10,564 nucleotides of DNA. It comes from CAZYPH01 sp964649095. GTDB taxonomy: Bacteria; Bdellovibrionota; UBA1018; UBA923. The notes under the pieces were generated by a model that did no database searches, had not been told where the DNA came from, and saw only the letters and a list, made by a program, of their open reading frames with translations. A program made the translations under genes and the position numbers. The number at the start of each line of letters is the position of its first letter. Position 1 is the first letter of the stretch. The DNA lies in contig CAZYPH010000082.1 in the NCBI GenBank assembly GCA_964649095.1, forward strand, positions 1-10,564, read 5' to 3'. Shown here piece by piece: positions 1 to 6,348 of the stretch.

Positions 1-1494
1 AGCGGGATCAATCACACCGGCTTTAACCAAGTCTTCATATTTCTCAGTTAGAGCGTTAAAGCCCCATGCTGGGCTAGTGTTGCTGATCACACGATCAACT
101 ACTACTGAACCCTCGAAACCTGCGTTAGAAGCAATCATACGTACTGGCTCTTCACAAGCGCGTTTGATGATGCCTACACCAGCTTGTTGTTCTGGAGACT
201 CTAATTTTAGGTCTGCCAAAACTTGAGAAACACGCAACAATGCCGTTCCACCACCAGCTACAACGCCTTCTTCAACAGCCGCACGAGTTGCATTTAAAGC
301 ATCTTCAACGCGTTGTTTCTTCTCTTTCATTTCTACTTCAGTTGCAGCGCCTACGTTAATTACCGCTACACCACCAACCAATTTAGCCAAACGCTCTTGA
401 AGTTTTTCACGATCGTAATCAGAAGTTGTTTCTTCGATTTGACCACGAATTACTTTTACGCGAGCTTCTACATCAGCTTTTTTACCAGCGCCATCAACGA
501 TAGTTGTGTTGTCTTTGTCGATGTTTACTTTCTTCGCTTGACCCAAGTCTTCTAACTTAGCGTTTTCTAATTTAGCACCCAAGTCTTCACTGATCACACG
601 TCCGCCAGTCAATGTAGCAATGTCTTGCAACATTTCTTTACGACGATCGCCGAAACCAGGAGCTTTAACAGCTGCTACTTGGATAGTGCCACGTAGTTTG
701 TTCACTACTAGAGTAGCCAAAGCTTCGCCTTCTACTTCTTCAGCCACAATCAAAAGTGGTTTGCTGCGTTGAACTACTTTTTCAAGTAGTGGCAACAAGT
801 CTTTCATGCTGCTGATTTTTTTGTCGAAAATAAGAATGTACGGATTATCAAGAACCGCTTCCATACGCTCTGCATTTGTTACGAAATATGGAGACAAATA
901 ACCGCGGTCAAATTGCATACCTTCTACAACATCAAGAGTTGTCTCAGCTGTTTTGCTTTCTTCAACAGTGATAACGCCTTCTTGACCTACTTTTTGCATC
1001 GCTTCAGCAATGATGCTGCCGATAGTAGGATCGTTGTTGGCAGAAATAGTTGCTACTTGAGCGATTTCTTTTTCTGTTTTGCAAGGCTTAGCAATTTTCT
1101 TTAGGTCCGCTACGATAGCTTCTACAGCTTTATCGATACCGCGTTTTAATTCCATTGGGTTGTGGCCAGCAGCTACGATTTTAGCGCCTTCACGGTAGAT
1201 AGCTTGAGCCAAAACAGTTGCTGTAGTTGTACCATCACCAGCGTCATCATTGGTTTTAGAAGCTACTTCTTTAACCATTTGAGCGCCCATGTTTTCGAAC
1301 TTATTCTCTAACTCGATTTCTTTAGCTACAGTCACGCCGTCTTTAGTTACCATTGGCGCGCCAAATGATTTTTCAATCACTACGTTACGGCCTTTAGGAC
1401 CCAAAGTTACTTTAACCGCATCGGCCAAAATGTTAACGCCATGTAAAATGGATGTACGAGCAGATTCTGAAAAACGTAATTCTTTTGCTGACAT
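1..1494 (-). CDS. groEL: GroEL chaperonin (Hsp60), C-terminus cut by window edge
   Basis: This is the 60-kDa chaperonin subunit, which forms the double seven-subunit ring in the cytoplasm and folds proteins with ATP and GroES. The reading frame is open from the ATG at 1494 to base 1, giving 498 residues. The family is about 545 residues long, so some 45 C-terminal residues lie outside the window. Visible hallmarks are the nucleotide-binding TLGPKGRNV at residues 30-38, the GDGTTTATVL block with the catalytic Asp at residue 87, and late in the protein the VEDALNATRAAVEEGVVAGGG signature that carries the second ATPase Asp. An AGAGGA ribosome binding site (1505-1510) lies 10 bases upstream of the start. 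The gene follows groES by 49 bases in the usual groES-groEL order. No frameshift or missing key residue is seen in the visible part. Confidence 0.98.
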   Translation of the reverse strand, partial: MSAKELRFSESARTSILHGVNILADAVKVTLGPKGRNVVIEKSFGAPMVTKDGVTVAKEIELENKFENMGAQMVKEVASKTNDDAGDGTTTATVLAQAIYREGAKIVAAGHNPMELKRGIDKAVEAIVADLKKIAKPCKTEKEIAQVATISANNDPTIGSIIAEAMQKVGQEGVITVEESKTAETTLDVVEGMQFDRGYLSPYFVTNAERMEAVLDNPYILIFDKKISSMKDLLPLLEKVVQRSKPLLIVAEEVEGEALATLVVNKLRGTIQVAAVKAPGFGDRRKEMLQDIATLTGGRVISEDLGAKLENAKLEDLGQAKKVNIDKDNTTIVDGAGKKADVEARVKVIRGQIEETTSDYDREKLQERLAKLVGGVAVINVGAATEVEMKEKKQRVEDALNATRAAVEEGVVAGGGTALLRVSQVLADLKLESPEQQAGVGIIKRACEEPVRMIASNAGFEGSVVVDRVISNTSPAWGFNALTEKYEDLVKAGVIDPA

Positions 1495-1504
1495 ATTTTT
1501 TAAA

Positions 1505-1510
1505 TCCTCT
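1505..1510 (-). promoter_or_regulatory. Ribosome binding site of groEL
   Basis: On the minus strand this reads AGAGGA, 10 bases before the groEL ATG. It supports the start at 1494 and separate translation initiation for groEL within the groES-groEL message. Confidence 0.7.
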
Positions 1511-1543
1511 TCAAATGTTTAATATGATTGGTAATTGGAAAAA

Positions 1544-1831
1544 TTAGTGAACGATGCCCAAAACATCATCTTCACGCATGATCAAATACTCATCACCTTC
1601 GATTTTGATCTCAGTGCCCGAGTATTTGCCGAAAAGAATTTTGTCACCTTTTTTAACTTCTAAGGCCAACACTTTGCCATCATCAGTACGACGGCCAGTT
1701 CCTGCTGCAATGACTTCACCTTGAGCTGGTTTTTCTTTAGCTGTATCTGGAATAATGATACCGCCTTTCGTTTTCTCTTCTTCACTCAAACGTTTTACCA
1801 AAATGCGATCGTGCAATGGTTTTACTTGCAT
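1544..1831 (-). CDS. groES: GroES co-chaperonin (Hsp10)
   Basis: This is the 10-kDa co-chaperonin, which forms the seven-subunit lid that caps GroEL during folding in the cytoplasm. At 95 residues it is full length for the family. The N-terminus carries the KPLHDRILVKR signature (residues 4-14). It is followed by the mobile loop EEEKTKGGIIIPDTAKEKP (17-35), in which the Ile-Ile-Ile triplet (25-27) occupies the GroEL-contacting position. The C-terminal half has the usual FGKYSGTEIKIEGDEYLIMREDDVLGIV pattern, cited here only as a recognisable block. The start is fixed by a near-perfect Shine-Dalgarno sequence. It is the first gene of a leftward operon, with groEL 49 bases downstream. No CIRCE (HrcA operator) element is visible upstream. 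Confidence 0.98.
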   Translation of the reverse strand: MQVKPLHDRILVKRLSEEEKTKGGIIIPDTAKEKPAQGEVIAAGTGRRTDDGKVLALEVKKGDKILFGKYSGTEIKIEGDEYLIMREDDVLGIVH

Positions 1832-1836
1832 TAGAG

Positions 1837-1844
1837 ACCTCCTT
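1837..1844 (-). promoter_or_regulatory. Strong Shine-Dalgarno sequence of groES
   Basis: On the minus strand this reads AAGGAGGT, five bases before the groES ATG. It is close to a perfect anti-16S match and much stronger than those of the other genes here, as expected for an abundant chaperone. It fixes the start codon. Confidence 0.85.
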
Positions 1845-1872
1845 AAAATTCGGTTAATAAATCAGTGATTCA

Positions 1873-1900
1873 AACATGATGTGCCCCTGATTGATGTCAA
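1873..1900 (-). promoter_or_regulatory. Candidate groESL promoter
   Basis: On the minus strand a perfect TTGACA -35 hexamer (1895-1900) is followed after 16 bases by CATGTT (1873-1878), a weak -10. The -35 is preceded by C, so the stretch CTTGACA also partly resembles a sigma-32-type -35 (CTTGAA), but no CCCCAT-like -10 is present. It is positioned correctly for the groES-groEL operon. Neither the -10 assignment nor the sigma factor is certain. Confidence 0.45.
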
Positions 1901-1910
1901 GATCTATACC

Positions 1911-1946
1911 TGTGAAAAAATCAAAAGGCCAACCAAAGGGGCCTTT
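1911..1946 (-). terminator. Leftward intrinsic terminator upstream of groES
   Basis: A perfect 7-bp stem is formed by AAAGGCC (1924-1930) and GGCCTTT (1940-1946) with a 9-base loop. Read leftward, it is followed by a T-rich tail, TTTTGATTTTTTC. No T-run follows it in the rightward direction, so it is oriented to stop leftward transcription. It lies between the exported-protein gene and the groES promoter. It could stop leftward transcripts coming from the tRNA-Phe/EamA side, or act as a leader attenuator if groES has a promoter further upstream. Confidence 0.6.
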
Positions 1947-1966
1947 CCCAAGGAATTAAATAATAG

Positions 1967-1996
1967 TTGACTATTTTTGTTTATTTATTATATAAG
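1967..1996 (+). promoter_or_regulatory. Sigma-70-like promoter of the exported coiled-coil gene
   Basis: TTGACT (1967-1972) and TATAAG (1991-1996) are each a 5-of-6 match to the consensus hexamers and are separated by 18 bases within an AT-rich stretch. The predicted transcript would begin near 2003, about 25 bases before the start codon at 2028. Confidence 0.65.
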
Positions 1997-2027
1997 CGGA
2001 AGACCTTTAAGAAAGAGGTAATAAATT

Positions 2028-2861
2028 ATGCCATTTTCTTCAGAAACTCAGGTTCCAAAAAGATCAAAATTTCTTAGCCTCCAACGATTGACCCTTGCGG
2101 GATATTTCGTAAGCATTGCACTAGGAAGTATTTTTGCGATGCCGATCAATTCGGCAAAAGCCGCTAAACAAGCCCCAGAACGCTACGCGGCCACAGTAGA
2201 GGACGGCACACCAACCATACACCACCATAACAATCAAAACCTACGCAACGCGCCCGAAAACAGCCCCCAGAAGCAGCGCCACGCAGAGCGACTTGTCGAG
2301 TATCTCACTGAGCGGAACGCGAGAGAACAGTACGCACCGATGCCCCAGAACTCTGCGGCCCCTCAACTGGACGAACCCTCTCCGAATACTGCTCGAGAAC
2401 CTTCGTTGGCGGAATTTTTACCTTTGAACGAAGAAAATACGCAGCCCTCGACAGCCCCAGCGCAGCCAACCCCAGCAACGCAGGCTAGAGTGGTCGTGCA
2501 AGAGCACCCCGACGTGTCAAATGGCACACTAAGTGCGCATTTAGAACAGCAGCTTACGCAACAAAAGATTCTAAGACTTGAGTTAGAAATCGAACACTTG
2601 AAGCAACTACTGGCCGCACAAACAATGCAAAAAGGCGCTGCTGAAACCGTACAAACCACAAAACCCTCGACCCCGGTTACATCTTTGACGGCACGTCCAT
2701 CGGCTGACGTCGTACCAAAAAAACACCTACAAGAAGTTTCAAAGCGATTGAAACTCACAGAAAAATTATTGAAGCAATATGGCCTAGCCTTTGACTACAA
2801 GAGCTTGTCGTACAACGAGTTGGTTAAGATCGAAAATGAACTGAGACAACAAAAGATGTGA
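2028..2861 (+). CDS. Unrecognised exported protein with low-complexity linker and coiled coil
   Basis: I do not recognise this 277-residue protein. The N-terminus is basic (KRSKF, residues 11-15), followed by a hydrophobic stretch (about 21-38) and an AKA motif at 43-45, which suggests a signal peptide cleaved near residue 45 and a periplasmic or surface location. Residues about 47-165 are Pro/Gln/Thr/Ala-rich and probably disordered. Residues about 168-200 (LEQQLTQQKILRLELEIEHL and onward) form a heptad-like helix, and the C-terminus from about 231 is a Lys-rich helix. The ATG at 2028 is preceded at 8 bases by AAGAGGT and by a good promoter, so the start is well supported. It stands alone, divergent from groES and convergent with tRNA-Phe. 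A scaffold or anchoring role is possible, but nothing in the sequence shows a function. Confidence 0.8.
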   Translation: MPFSSETQVPKRSKFLSLQRLTLAGYFVSIALGSIFAMPINSAKAAKQAPERYAATVEDGTPTIHHHNNQNLRNAPENSPQKQRHAERLVEYLTERNAREQYAPMPQNSAAPQLDEPSPNTAREPSLAEFLPLNEENTQPSTAPAQPTPATQARVVVQEHPDVSNGTLSAHLEQQLTQQKILRLELEIEHLKQLLAAQTMQKGAAETVQTTKPSTPVTSLTARPSADVVPKKHLQEVSKRLKLTEKLLKQYGLAFDYKSLSYNELVKIENELRQQKM

Positions 2862-2869
2862 TGAAAACA

Positions 2870-2945
2870 TGGTGTCCAGGGACGGAATCGAACCGCCGAC
2901 ACATGCCTTTTCAGGGCATTGCTCTACCGACTGAGCTACCTGGAC
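2870..2945 (-). tRNA. tRNA-Phe (anticodon GAA)
   Basis: On the minus strand a complete 76-base cloverleaf folds, with acceptor stem GTCCAGG/CCTGGAC, D arm GCTC/GAGC, anticodon stem ATGCC/GGCAT, and loop CTGAAAA, giving anticodon GAA (Phe). The T loop is TTCGATT, and the discriminator is A followed by an encoded CCA (2870-2872). The 5-base T stem contains one G-U pair. The 3' end lies only eight bases from the stop codon of the oppositely oriented gene ending at 2861. No clear intrinsic terminator directly follows the tRNA. Confidence 0.97.
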
Positions 2946-3015
2946 AAATAATGCGATGGGTTGTGTTTCATAGATCTGACATGCCGAACATTTATTGGCA
3001 AGCACCCAAATGTGA

Positions 3016-3050
3016 AATGCCGTAAAAAAATTGTCTCCTATCGGAAAGCA
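3016..3050 (-). terminator. Weak terminator-like hairpin at the end of the EamA gene
   Basis: Read leftward, TTTCC-GATA-GGAGA (a 5-bp stem with one G-T pair, overlapping the TAG stop) is followed by CAATTTTTTTA. The T-run is good but the stem is short, so this may terminate only part of the transcripts. The remainder would read into tRNA-Phe. Confidence 0.3.
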
Positions 3051-4018
3051 CGAATACCTAACAACACACCCGAGATTAAAAAAACAATCGCAGCCGATTC
3101 AAAACCATCTGGAAAACGCCGATCAATAATAAAACCATATAAAAGCGCAAACACTGTTTCAGAAACAATCAGTTGACCAGCTAGGGCCGAGGGCAAACGC
3201 TGCGAGGTAATATTCCACAACCACGTGGCAAACCACGACGACCCCACACCCACCACAATCGAGGCTAATAACAATGGTCGATTCGTCACGAAACTATCGA
3301 TTATCGCGACATCGGGTAACAAAAAACGCCCGATAATCAGCATACTCAATGCTGAAAATACACCCAACAAATTAGACCACTGCACACTCGAAATATGACG
3401 ATTGGCCTTTAGATACTTGGCATTCAGTACGGCAAAAGCGGTCCAACTTGCGAGGGCCAAAATGAGTAGGATTAGGCCAATCCATTTATCTAAGGCATTT
3501 ACCGTAACAAACTCAACAGTTGAGGCGTCCTTCCAAAACAACGTAAAGTTCACAAAGCCGATGCCTAATAGAATCAATAAGAGTGATAGAAAAAACTGCT
3601 GCCGTTTTTGCTGGGTAAATTGACGCGCCAGCGTGAGGCCGCCAGACGACAACACAATCATCAATGGCAACAAACCAATCACCAACGACGCAATCGAAAC
3701 ACCGACCAGGCGAACGGCCTTGGCCAACATGGCGTAATAAACCGAGTACCCCAACATACTCAGTCCAAAGGCCGCCAACCAATCGCGTAGCTTAAGATTT
3801 TTCAATTGCCCGAAGCCAGCTAAACCACCAAAAAACGCACAAACACCAAACATGAGATAACGCCCCAACGCTAAGAGCGTTGTGTCGACCTCTGGTAACA
3901 ACTTCGGCGTCACAAAAACCATACCCCAAAAAAGCCCCGCTAATAGGCCGGTGAAGATGCCTAGGAGGGGGATTTCGGATTTTATGTCTCCAGACGAATT
4001 GGCTTTTGAATCACTCAT
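3038..4018 (-). CDS. EamA-family (drug/metabolite transporter superfamily) permease
   Basis: This is a 326-residue inner-membrane protein with about ten hydrophobic segments arranged as two similar halves, the layout of EamA/DMT-superfamily exporters. The first segment follows a short polar tail (MSDSKANSSGDIKSE) and reads LLGIFTGLLAGLFWGMVFVTPK, with the small-residue-rich GxxxGxxWG pattern common in this family. The first half ends near residue 150. The second half carries the typical late segment SALAGQLIVSETVFALLYGF, followed by a last helix ending in GIRAFR. Family members export amino acids, nucleotides or other metabolites, and substrate cannot be read from the sequence. The ATG at 4018 has no clear Shine-Dalgarno sequence. 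The gene is divergent from the GT-C-like gene and shares an 81-base intergenic region with it that contains a perfect palindrome. Confidence 0.88.
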   Translation of the reverse strand: MSDSKANSSGDIKSEIPLLGIFTGLLAGLFWGMVFVTPKLLPEVDTTLLALGRYLMFGVCAFFGGLAGFGQLKNLKLRDWLAAFGLSMLGYSVYYAMLAKAVRLVGVSIASLVIGLLPLMIVLSSGGLTLARQFTQQKRQQFFLSLLLILLGIGFVNFTLFWKDASTVEFVTVNALDKWIGLILLILALASWTAFAVLNAKYLKANRHISSVQWSNLLGVFSALSMLIIGRFLLPDVAIIDSFVTNRPLLLASIVVGVGSSWFATWLWNITSQRLPSALAGQLIVSETVFALLYGFIIDRRFPDGFESAAIVFLISGVLLGIRAFR

Positions 4019-4052
4019 ATTTTTCGCAAGCTAAGAGAAAAATAGAGTTTCA

Positions 4053-4069
4053 TCAATAAAGTTTATTGA
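4053..4069. promoter_or_regulatory. Perfect palindrome in divergent intergenic region, candidate operator
   Basis: TCAATAAA-G-TTTATTGA is a perfect inverted repeat with 8-base arms around one central base. It lies midway between the divergent EamA gene (start 4018) and the GT-C-like gene (start 4100). The position and size suit a dimeric repressor site. AT-rich sequence makes chance palindromes more likely, so this remains a candidate. Confidence 0.4.
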
Positions 4070-4099
4070 ATAGTTTTGAACATCAATCATTTAAACACT

Positions 4100-5491
4100 A
4101 TGAAAAACATAACCGCGCTGCTTACAAAAACACACCACCGATGGCTACTTCCGACACTGTTATGCTGCCTGCTAGGCCTAATCATTCTGCTGCAAAATGG
4201 CTGGACGTTTAACATTTACGATGAATTGTCGTGGCTCAAAATGATCTACGAAAAGATGTCGCTTGCTGATTTTATTCGGGGAGATTTTGAAAAACTGGGG
4301 CGATTTCGGCCTCTGAGTTTTTTTATTAACCAAATCAAATATACCATCACAACCGATCCGCAGATTCTGCGGATTGAGCGGTATGCGGAGTGGCTGCTTT
4401 TTTTGAGCCTAGCGTACGCACTATTCAGCAAATTGATAGAACAACCCCTAATCCGAGTGTTGGGGGTTGTTTTTTTGATAAAGTCGCCGCCGATTCTAGA
4501 GCTGATTCACGTCTACACTGTGAGCGAATTGCCGTTTTTACTTTTTCTGACAGCGGCTACTCTACTTTGGTGGCAAGGGCGACGTGTTTTAAGTGCGATA
4601 GCCGTATTGATTGCATGTCTATTTAAAGAGCCTAGCCTAATTTTTTTAAGCTTCATTTTTCTATTGGTTGATTGGATATCTGACACATCCACAAAAAAAT
4701 ATATATTTAATAAACGCTATATAGCGTCACTTTTATTTTCATTAGTTGTATTAGTTTTTTTATATCTAAATCGACGCGGTGGGTATTATGAGTTGCGATC
4801 GAATAGTTATCTCATCCGAGAGATTCTTAGTAAGAGCATTTTAGATTTTGCTCCTCTGATTTTGATAATTTTGACCACTGGACGTCGTGCACCAAAATTA
4901 TTTGCGAATTTTGCAAACCAATCTATAGATCGACGAAAGTTTGTGGTTGGTATTCTGTCCATTGCTTACGGATTGGCCTATGCGGGCGTGATTTTCAGCA
5001 CGTCGTCTGGTTGGACGTTCCATTTTAGCCCGGCTGTTTTTTTTATAACCTTGGGACTATTACTACTATTAGACCTGCTAAAACCAGCGACTATCGTGTT
5101 GTTGCCGTTTTTAATCATTCTTCCACTACGTTTGCCCTACAATTTATATCGGGAGTGGCAACGCCATATTCCACGGAAGGAACGCATTGAGGTAATCAAA
5201 AAAGCACCTACGGGTATTCCGTTTGTTTCGAATTGTTTGATTGATGCGGTAGGATTAGGTTTTGCCGCCGATCGCCGCCCAGAACGCCTAGAGTGCTTTG
5301 GTCGTAAAATGGTTGAATGTTGTCAGCAAGAACCGTTGATAGTCGAACTAGATATCAATTGCCCAGACTATAGTTATATTGAGGGCGAATTTGAGAAACA
5401 TAACTTTCCCGGCTACGACGGCGGTAAAACTGGTTTTATTATTGAGTGTTTCCCAAATGATTCGAGTGATTGGGGTGAGCTGGAAGACTAA
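4100..5491 (+). CDS. Polytopic membrane protein, GT-C glycosyltransferase-like
   Basis: From the ATG at 4100 the protein has 463 residues. An in-frame TTG at 4076 would add eight, and neither start has a clear ribosome binding site. About nine to ten hydrophobic segments are visible. The first membrane helix (about 15-32) leads into a loop with an acidic pair Asp41-Glu42 and then GRFRPLSF (67-74). This is the layout of GT-C glycosyltransferases, whose first external loop holds an acidic catalytic motif and often an RP motif. The last helices end near residue 350, followed by a soluble tail of about 110 residues with several cysteines. GT-C enzymes use polyprenyl-phosphate sugars as donors, and the next gene encodes a GT2 enzyme of the kind that makes them. 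The two genes overlap tail-to-tail by 53 bases. The stretch around 4630-4760 is notably AT-rich. The GT-C assignment is an inference from topology and motifs. Confidence 0.65.
   Translation: MKNITALLTKTHHRWLLPTLLCCLLGLIILLQNGWTFNIYDELSWLKMIYEKMSLADFIRGDFEKLGRFRPLSFFINQIKYTITTDPQILRIERYAEWLLFLSLAYALFSKLIEQPLIRVLGVVFLIKSPPILELIHVYTVSELPFLLFLTAATLLWWQGRRVLSAIAVLIACLFKEPSLIFLSFIFLLVDWISDTSTKKYIFNKRYIASLLFSLVVLVFLYLNRRGGYYELRSNSYLIREILSKSILDFAPLILIILTTGRRAPKLFANFANQSIDRRKFVVGILSIAYGLAYAGVIFSTSSGWTFHFSPAVFFITLGLLLLLDLLKPATIVLLPFLIILPLRLPYNLYREWQRHIPRKERIEVIKKAPTGIPFVSNCLIDAVGLGFAADRRPERLECFGRKMVECCQQEPLIVELDINCPDYSYIEGEFEKHNFPGYDGGKTGFIIECFPNDSSDWGELED
4440..4476 (+). terminator. Intrinsic-terminator-like hairpin inside the GT-C-like gene
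   Basis: A perfect 9-bp stem is formed by AACAACCCC (4440-4448) and GGGGTTGTT (4463-4471) around a 14-base loop, and it is followed directly by further T residues to 4476. This has the full form of a rho-independent terminator, yet it lies about 340 bases into an open reading frame, where it encodes EQPLIRVLGVVF. Translating ribosomes would normally prevent its folding, so it would act mainly when translation is poor. Confidence 0.55.
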
Positions 5492-6284
5492 TTTTAGCGA
5501 CCAATTGATCAACCAAAACCCCCGAAAAATACCGCCGTTGGAGGATGCCGACAATCAGGGTAAATAGCTCGGCGAACAAGTTACTGCGCAGCATAGTACG
5601 TAGTGTAGCGCTTTGGTGGCTTTCGACGACACCGACCGGTACGGAGCGCACACATAATTTGTGGGCAAGGGCGATGTAGACAAACTCGAGGTCGAATAGA
5701 AATCGATTGAGCTGACTAAGACGCGCAATCTCGGGCAAAAAACGAGCGTCGAAAGCTTTGAGACCGGCCTGGGTGTCGTGCACGCCGCCGGCGATGAGAA
5801 CACGAATCACAAATCGAAAGACGCGATGAATGAATTGACGTGACAACCGAGACGACGCACTGGTTTTCGACAGCGAACGGTCGGCAATCGCAACATCAGC
5901 GCCCTTCACGACAGCGCCTAATACCGTGACCACGTCGTCTAACGAATACGGTAGATCAAAATCTAAAAATCCATATACAGTGGCATTGGCATGCAGATCG
6001 TTATGTTGGACGCACCACTGAATACCTCGTTTTATCGCAGCCCCTTTGCCTTGATTAGTTTCTAAGCGCAGCAATGTAATTTGTTGTGCACTCAGGAGTT
6101 GTTCGTTGAGAAGTTTTGACTGCGAGCCGTCTTCGACAAACAACACATCACATAGGGCCCCAAAGTGTTCCCGGCACTTTTGACGAACCGCGATAGAAAA
6201 TTGAACGGCAGCCTCGACCTGTTCTGTCGTTGGATAATAACAAGGCAATACAAAACATATTTTTACCGAAGTCTGCTCTGCCAT
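5439..6284 (-). CDS. GT2 polyprenyl-phosphate glycosyltransferase (DPM1/ALG5-like)
   Basis: This 281-residue GT-A-fold enzyme is of the glycosyltransferase 2 family, predicted to transfer a sugar from a nucleotide-sugar to polyprenyl phosphate at the cytoplasmic face of the inner membrane. Visible motifs in order are VLPCYY near the N-terminus (12-17), VEDGS (50-54, usually VDDGS), NQGKGAAIKRGI (77-88), the metal-binding DxD as Asp108-Phe-Asp110, and DTQAGLKAF (170-178). The DTQxGxK motif is typical of dolichyl-phosphate glucose/mannose synthases. There is no clear membrane-anchor domain after the catalytic part, unlike GtrB-type enzymes. The ATG at 6284 is preceded by a modest AGGT at about nine bases. 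Its product would be a natural donor for the convergent GT-C-like protein. The sugar identity cannot be read from sequence. Confidence 0.88.
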   Translation of the reverse strand: MAEQTSVKICFVLPCYYPTTEQVEAAVQFSIAVRQKCREHFGALCDVLFVEDGSQSKLLNEQLLSAQQITLLRLETNQGKGAAIKRGIQWCVQHNDLHANATVYGFLDFDLPYSLDDVVTVLGAVVKGADVAIADRSLSKTSASSRLSRQFIHRVFRFVIRVLIAGGVHDTQAGLKAFDARFLPEIARLSQLNRFLFDLEFVYIALAHKLCVRSVPVGVVESHQSATLRTMLRSNLFAELFTLIVGILQRRYFSGVLVDQLVAKISLPAHPNHSNHLGNTQ

Positions 6285-6308
6285 GAATAACTGACCTACA
6301 ACCCTCTC

Positions 6309-6329
6309 TATTGAAAGCTCGATTCAATA
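6309..6329. promoter_or_regulatory. Inverted repeat between divergent GT2 and Omp85-like genes
   Basis: TATTGAA-N7-TTCAATA is a perfect inverted repeat in the 64-base divergent region. Its arms also contain TTGAAA (rightward, 6311-6316) and TTGAAT (leftward), both similar to -35 hexamers. A possible rightward -10 (TAGTCT, 6334-6339) lies 17 bases after TTGAAA. A regulator bound here could control both genes. This is a candidate only. Confidence 0.35.
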
Positions 6330-6348
6330 AGCTTAGTCTCGCAGGATT

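Noticed and set aside
313..1522. Several rightward open frames opposite groEL (80, 63 and 77 codons)
   Set aside because: They lie entirely antisense to a highly conserved groEL sequence and have no initiation signals.
2363..2758. Antisense open frame of 131 codons inside the exported coiled-coil gene
   Set aside because: It is Cys/Ser-rich, has no good start signal, and is explained as the complement of a Pro/Gln/Thr-rich coding sequence.
2870..2945. tRNA-Phe as an integration site for a mobile element
   Set aside because: No integrase gene, no second copy of the tRNA 3' end and no change in gene type are visible next to it.
2784..3005. Leftward 73-codon open frame spanning the tRNA gene
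   Set aside because: It runs through the tRNA-Phe gene itself and has no coding features.
4076..4099. TTG at 4076 as the start of the GT-C-like gene, eight codons before the ATG
   Set aside because: There is no Shine-Dalgarno sequence before the TTG, and the added residues contribute nothing recognisable. The ATG at 4100 was preferred, although its own ribosome binding site is also poor.
4714..4727. Perfect 14-base palindrome ACGCTATATAGCGT inside the GT-C-like gene
   Set aside because: One palindrome of this length is roughly expected by chance in a window of this size, and it lies inside coding sequence with no partner copy seen.
5506..5513. TTGATCAA palindrome near the 3' end of the overlapping glycosyltransferase genes as a terminator
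   Set aside because: It is too short, has no loop and no T-run follows.
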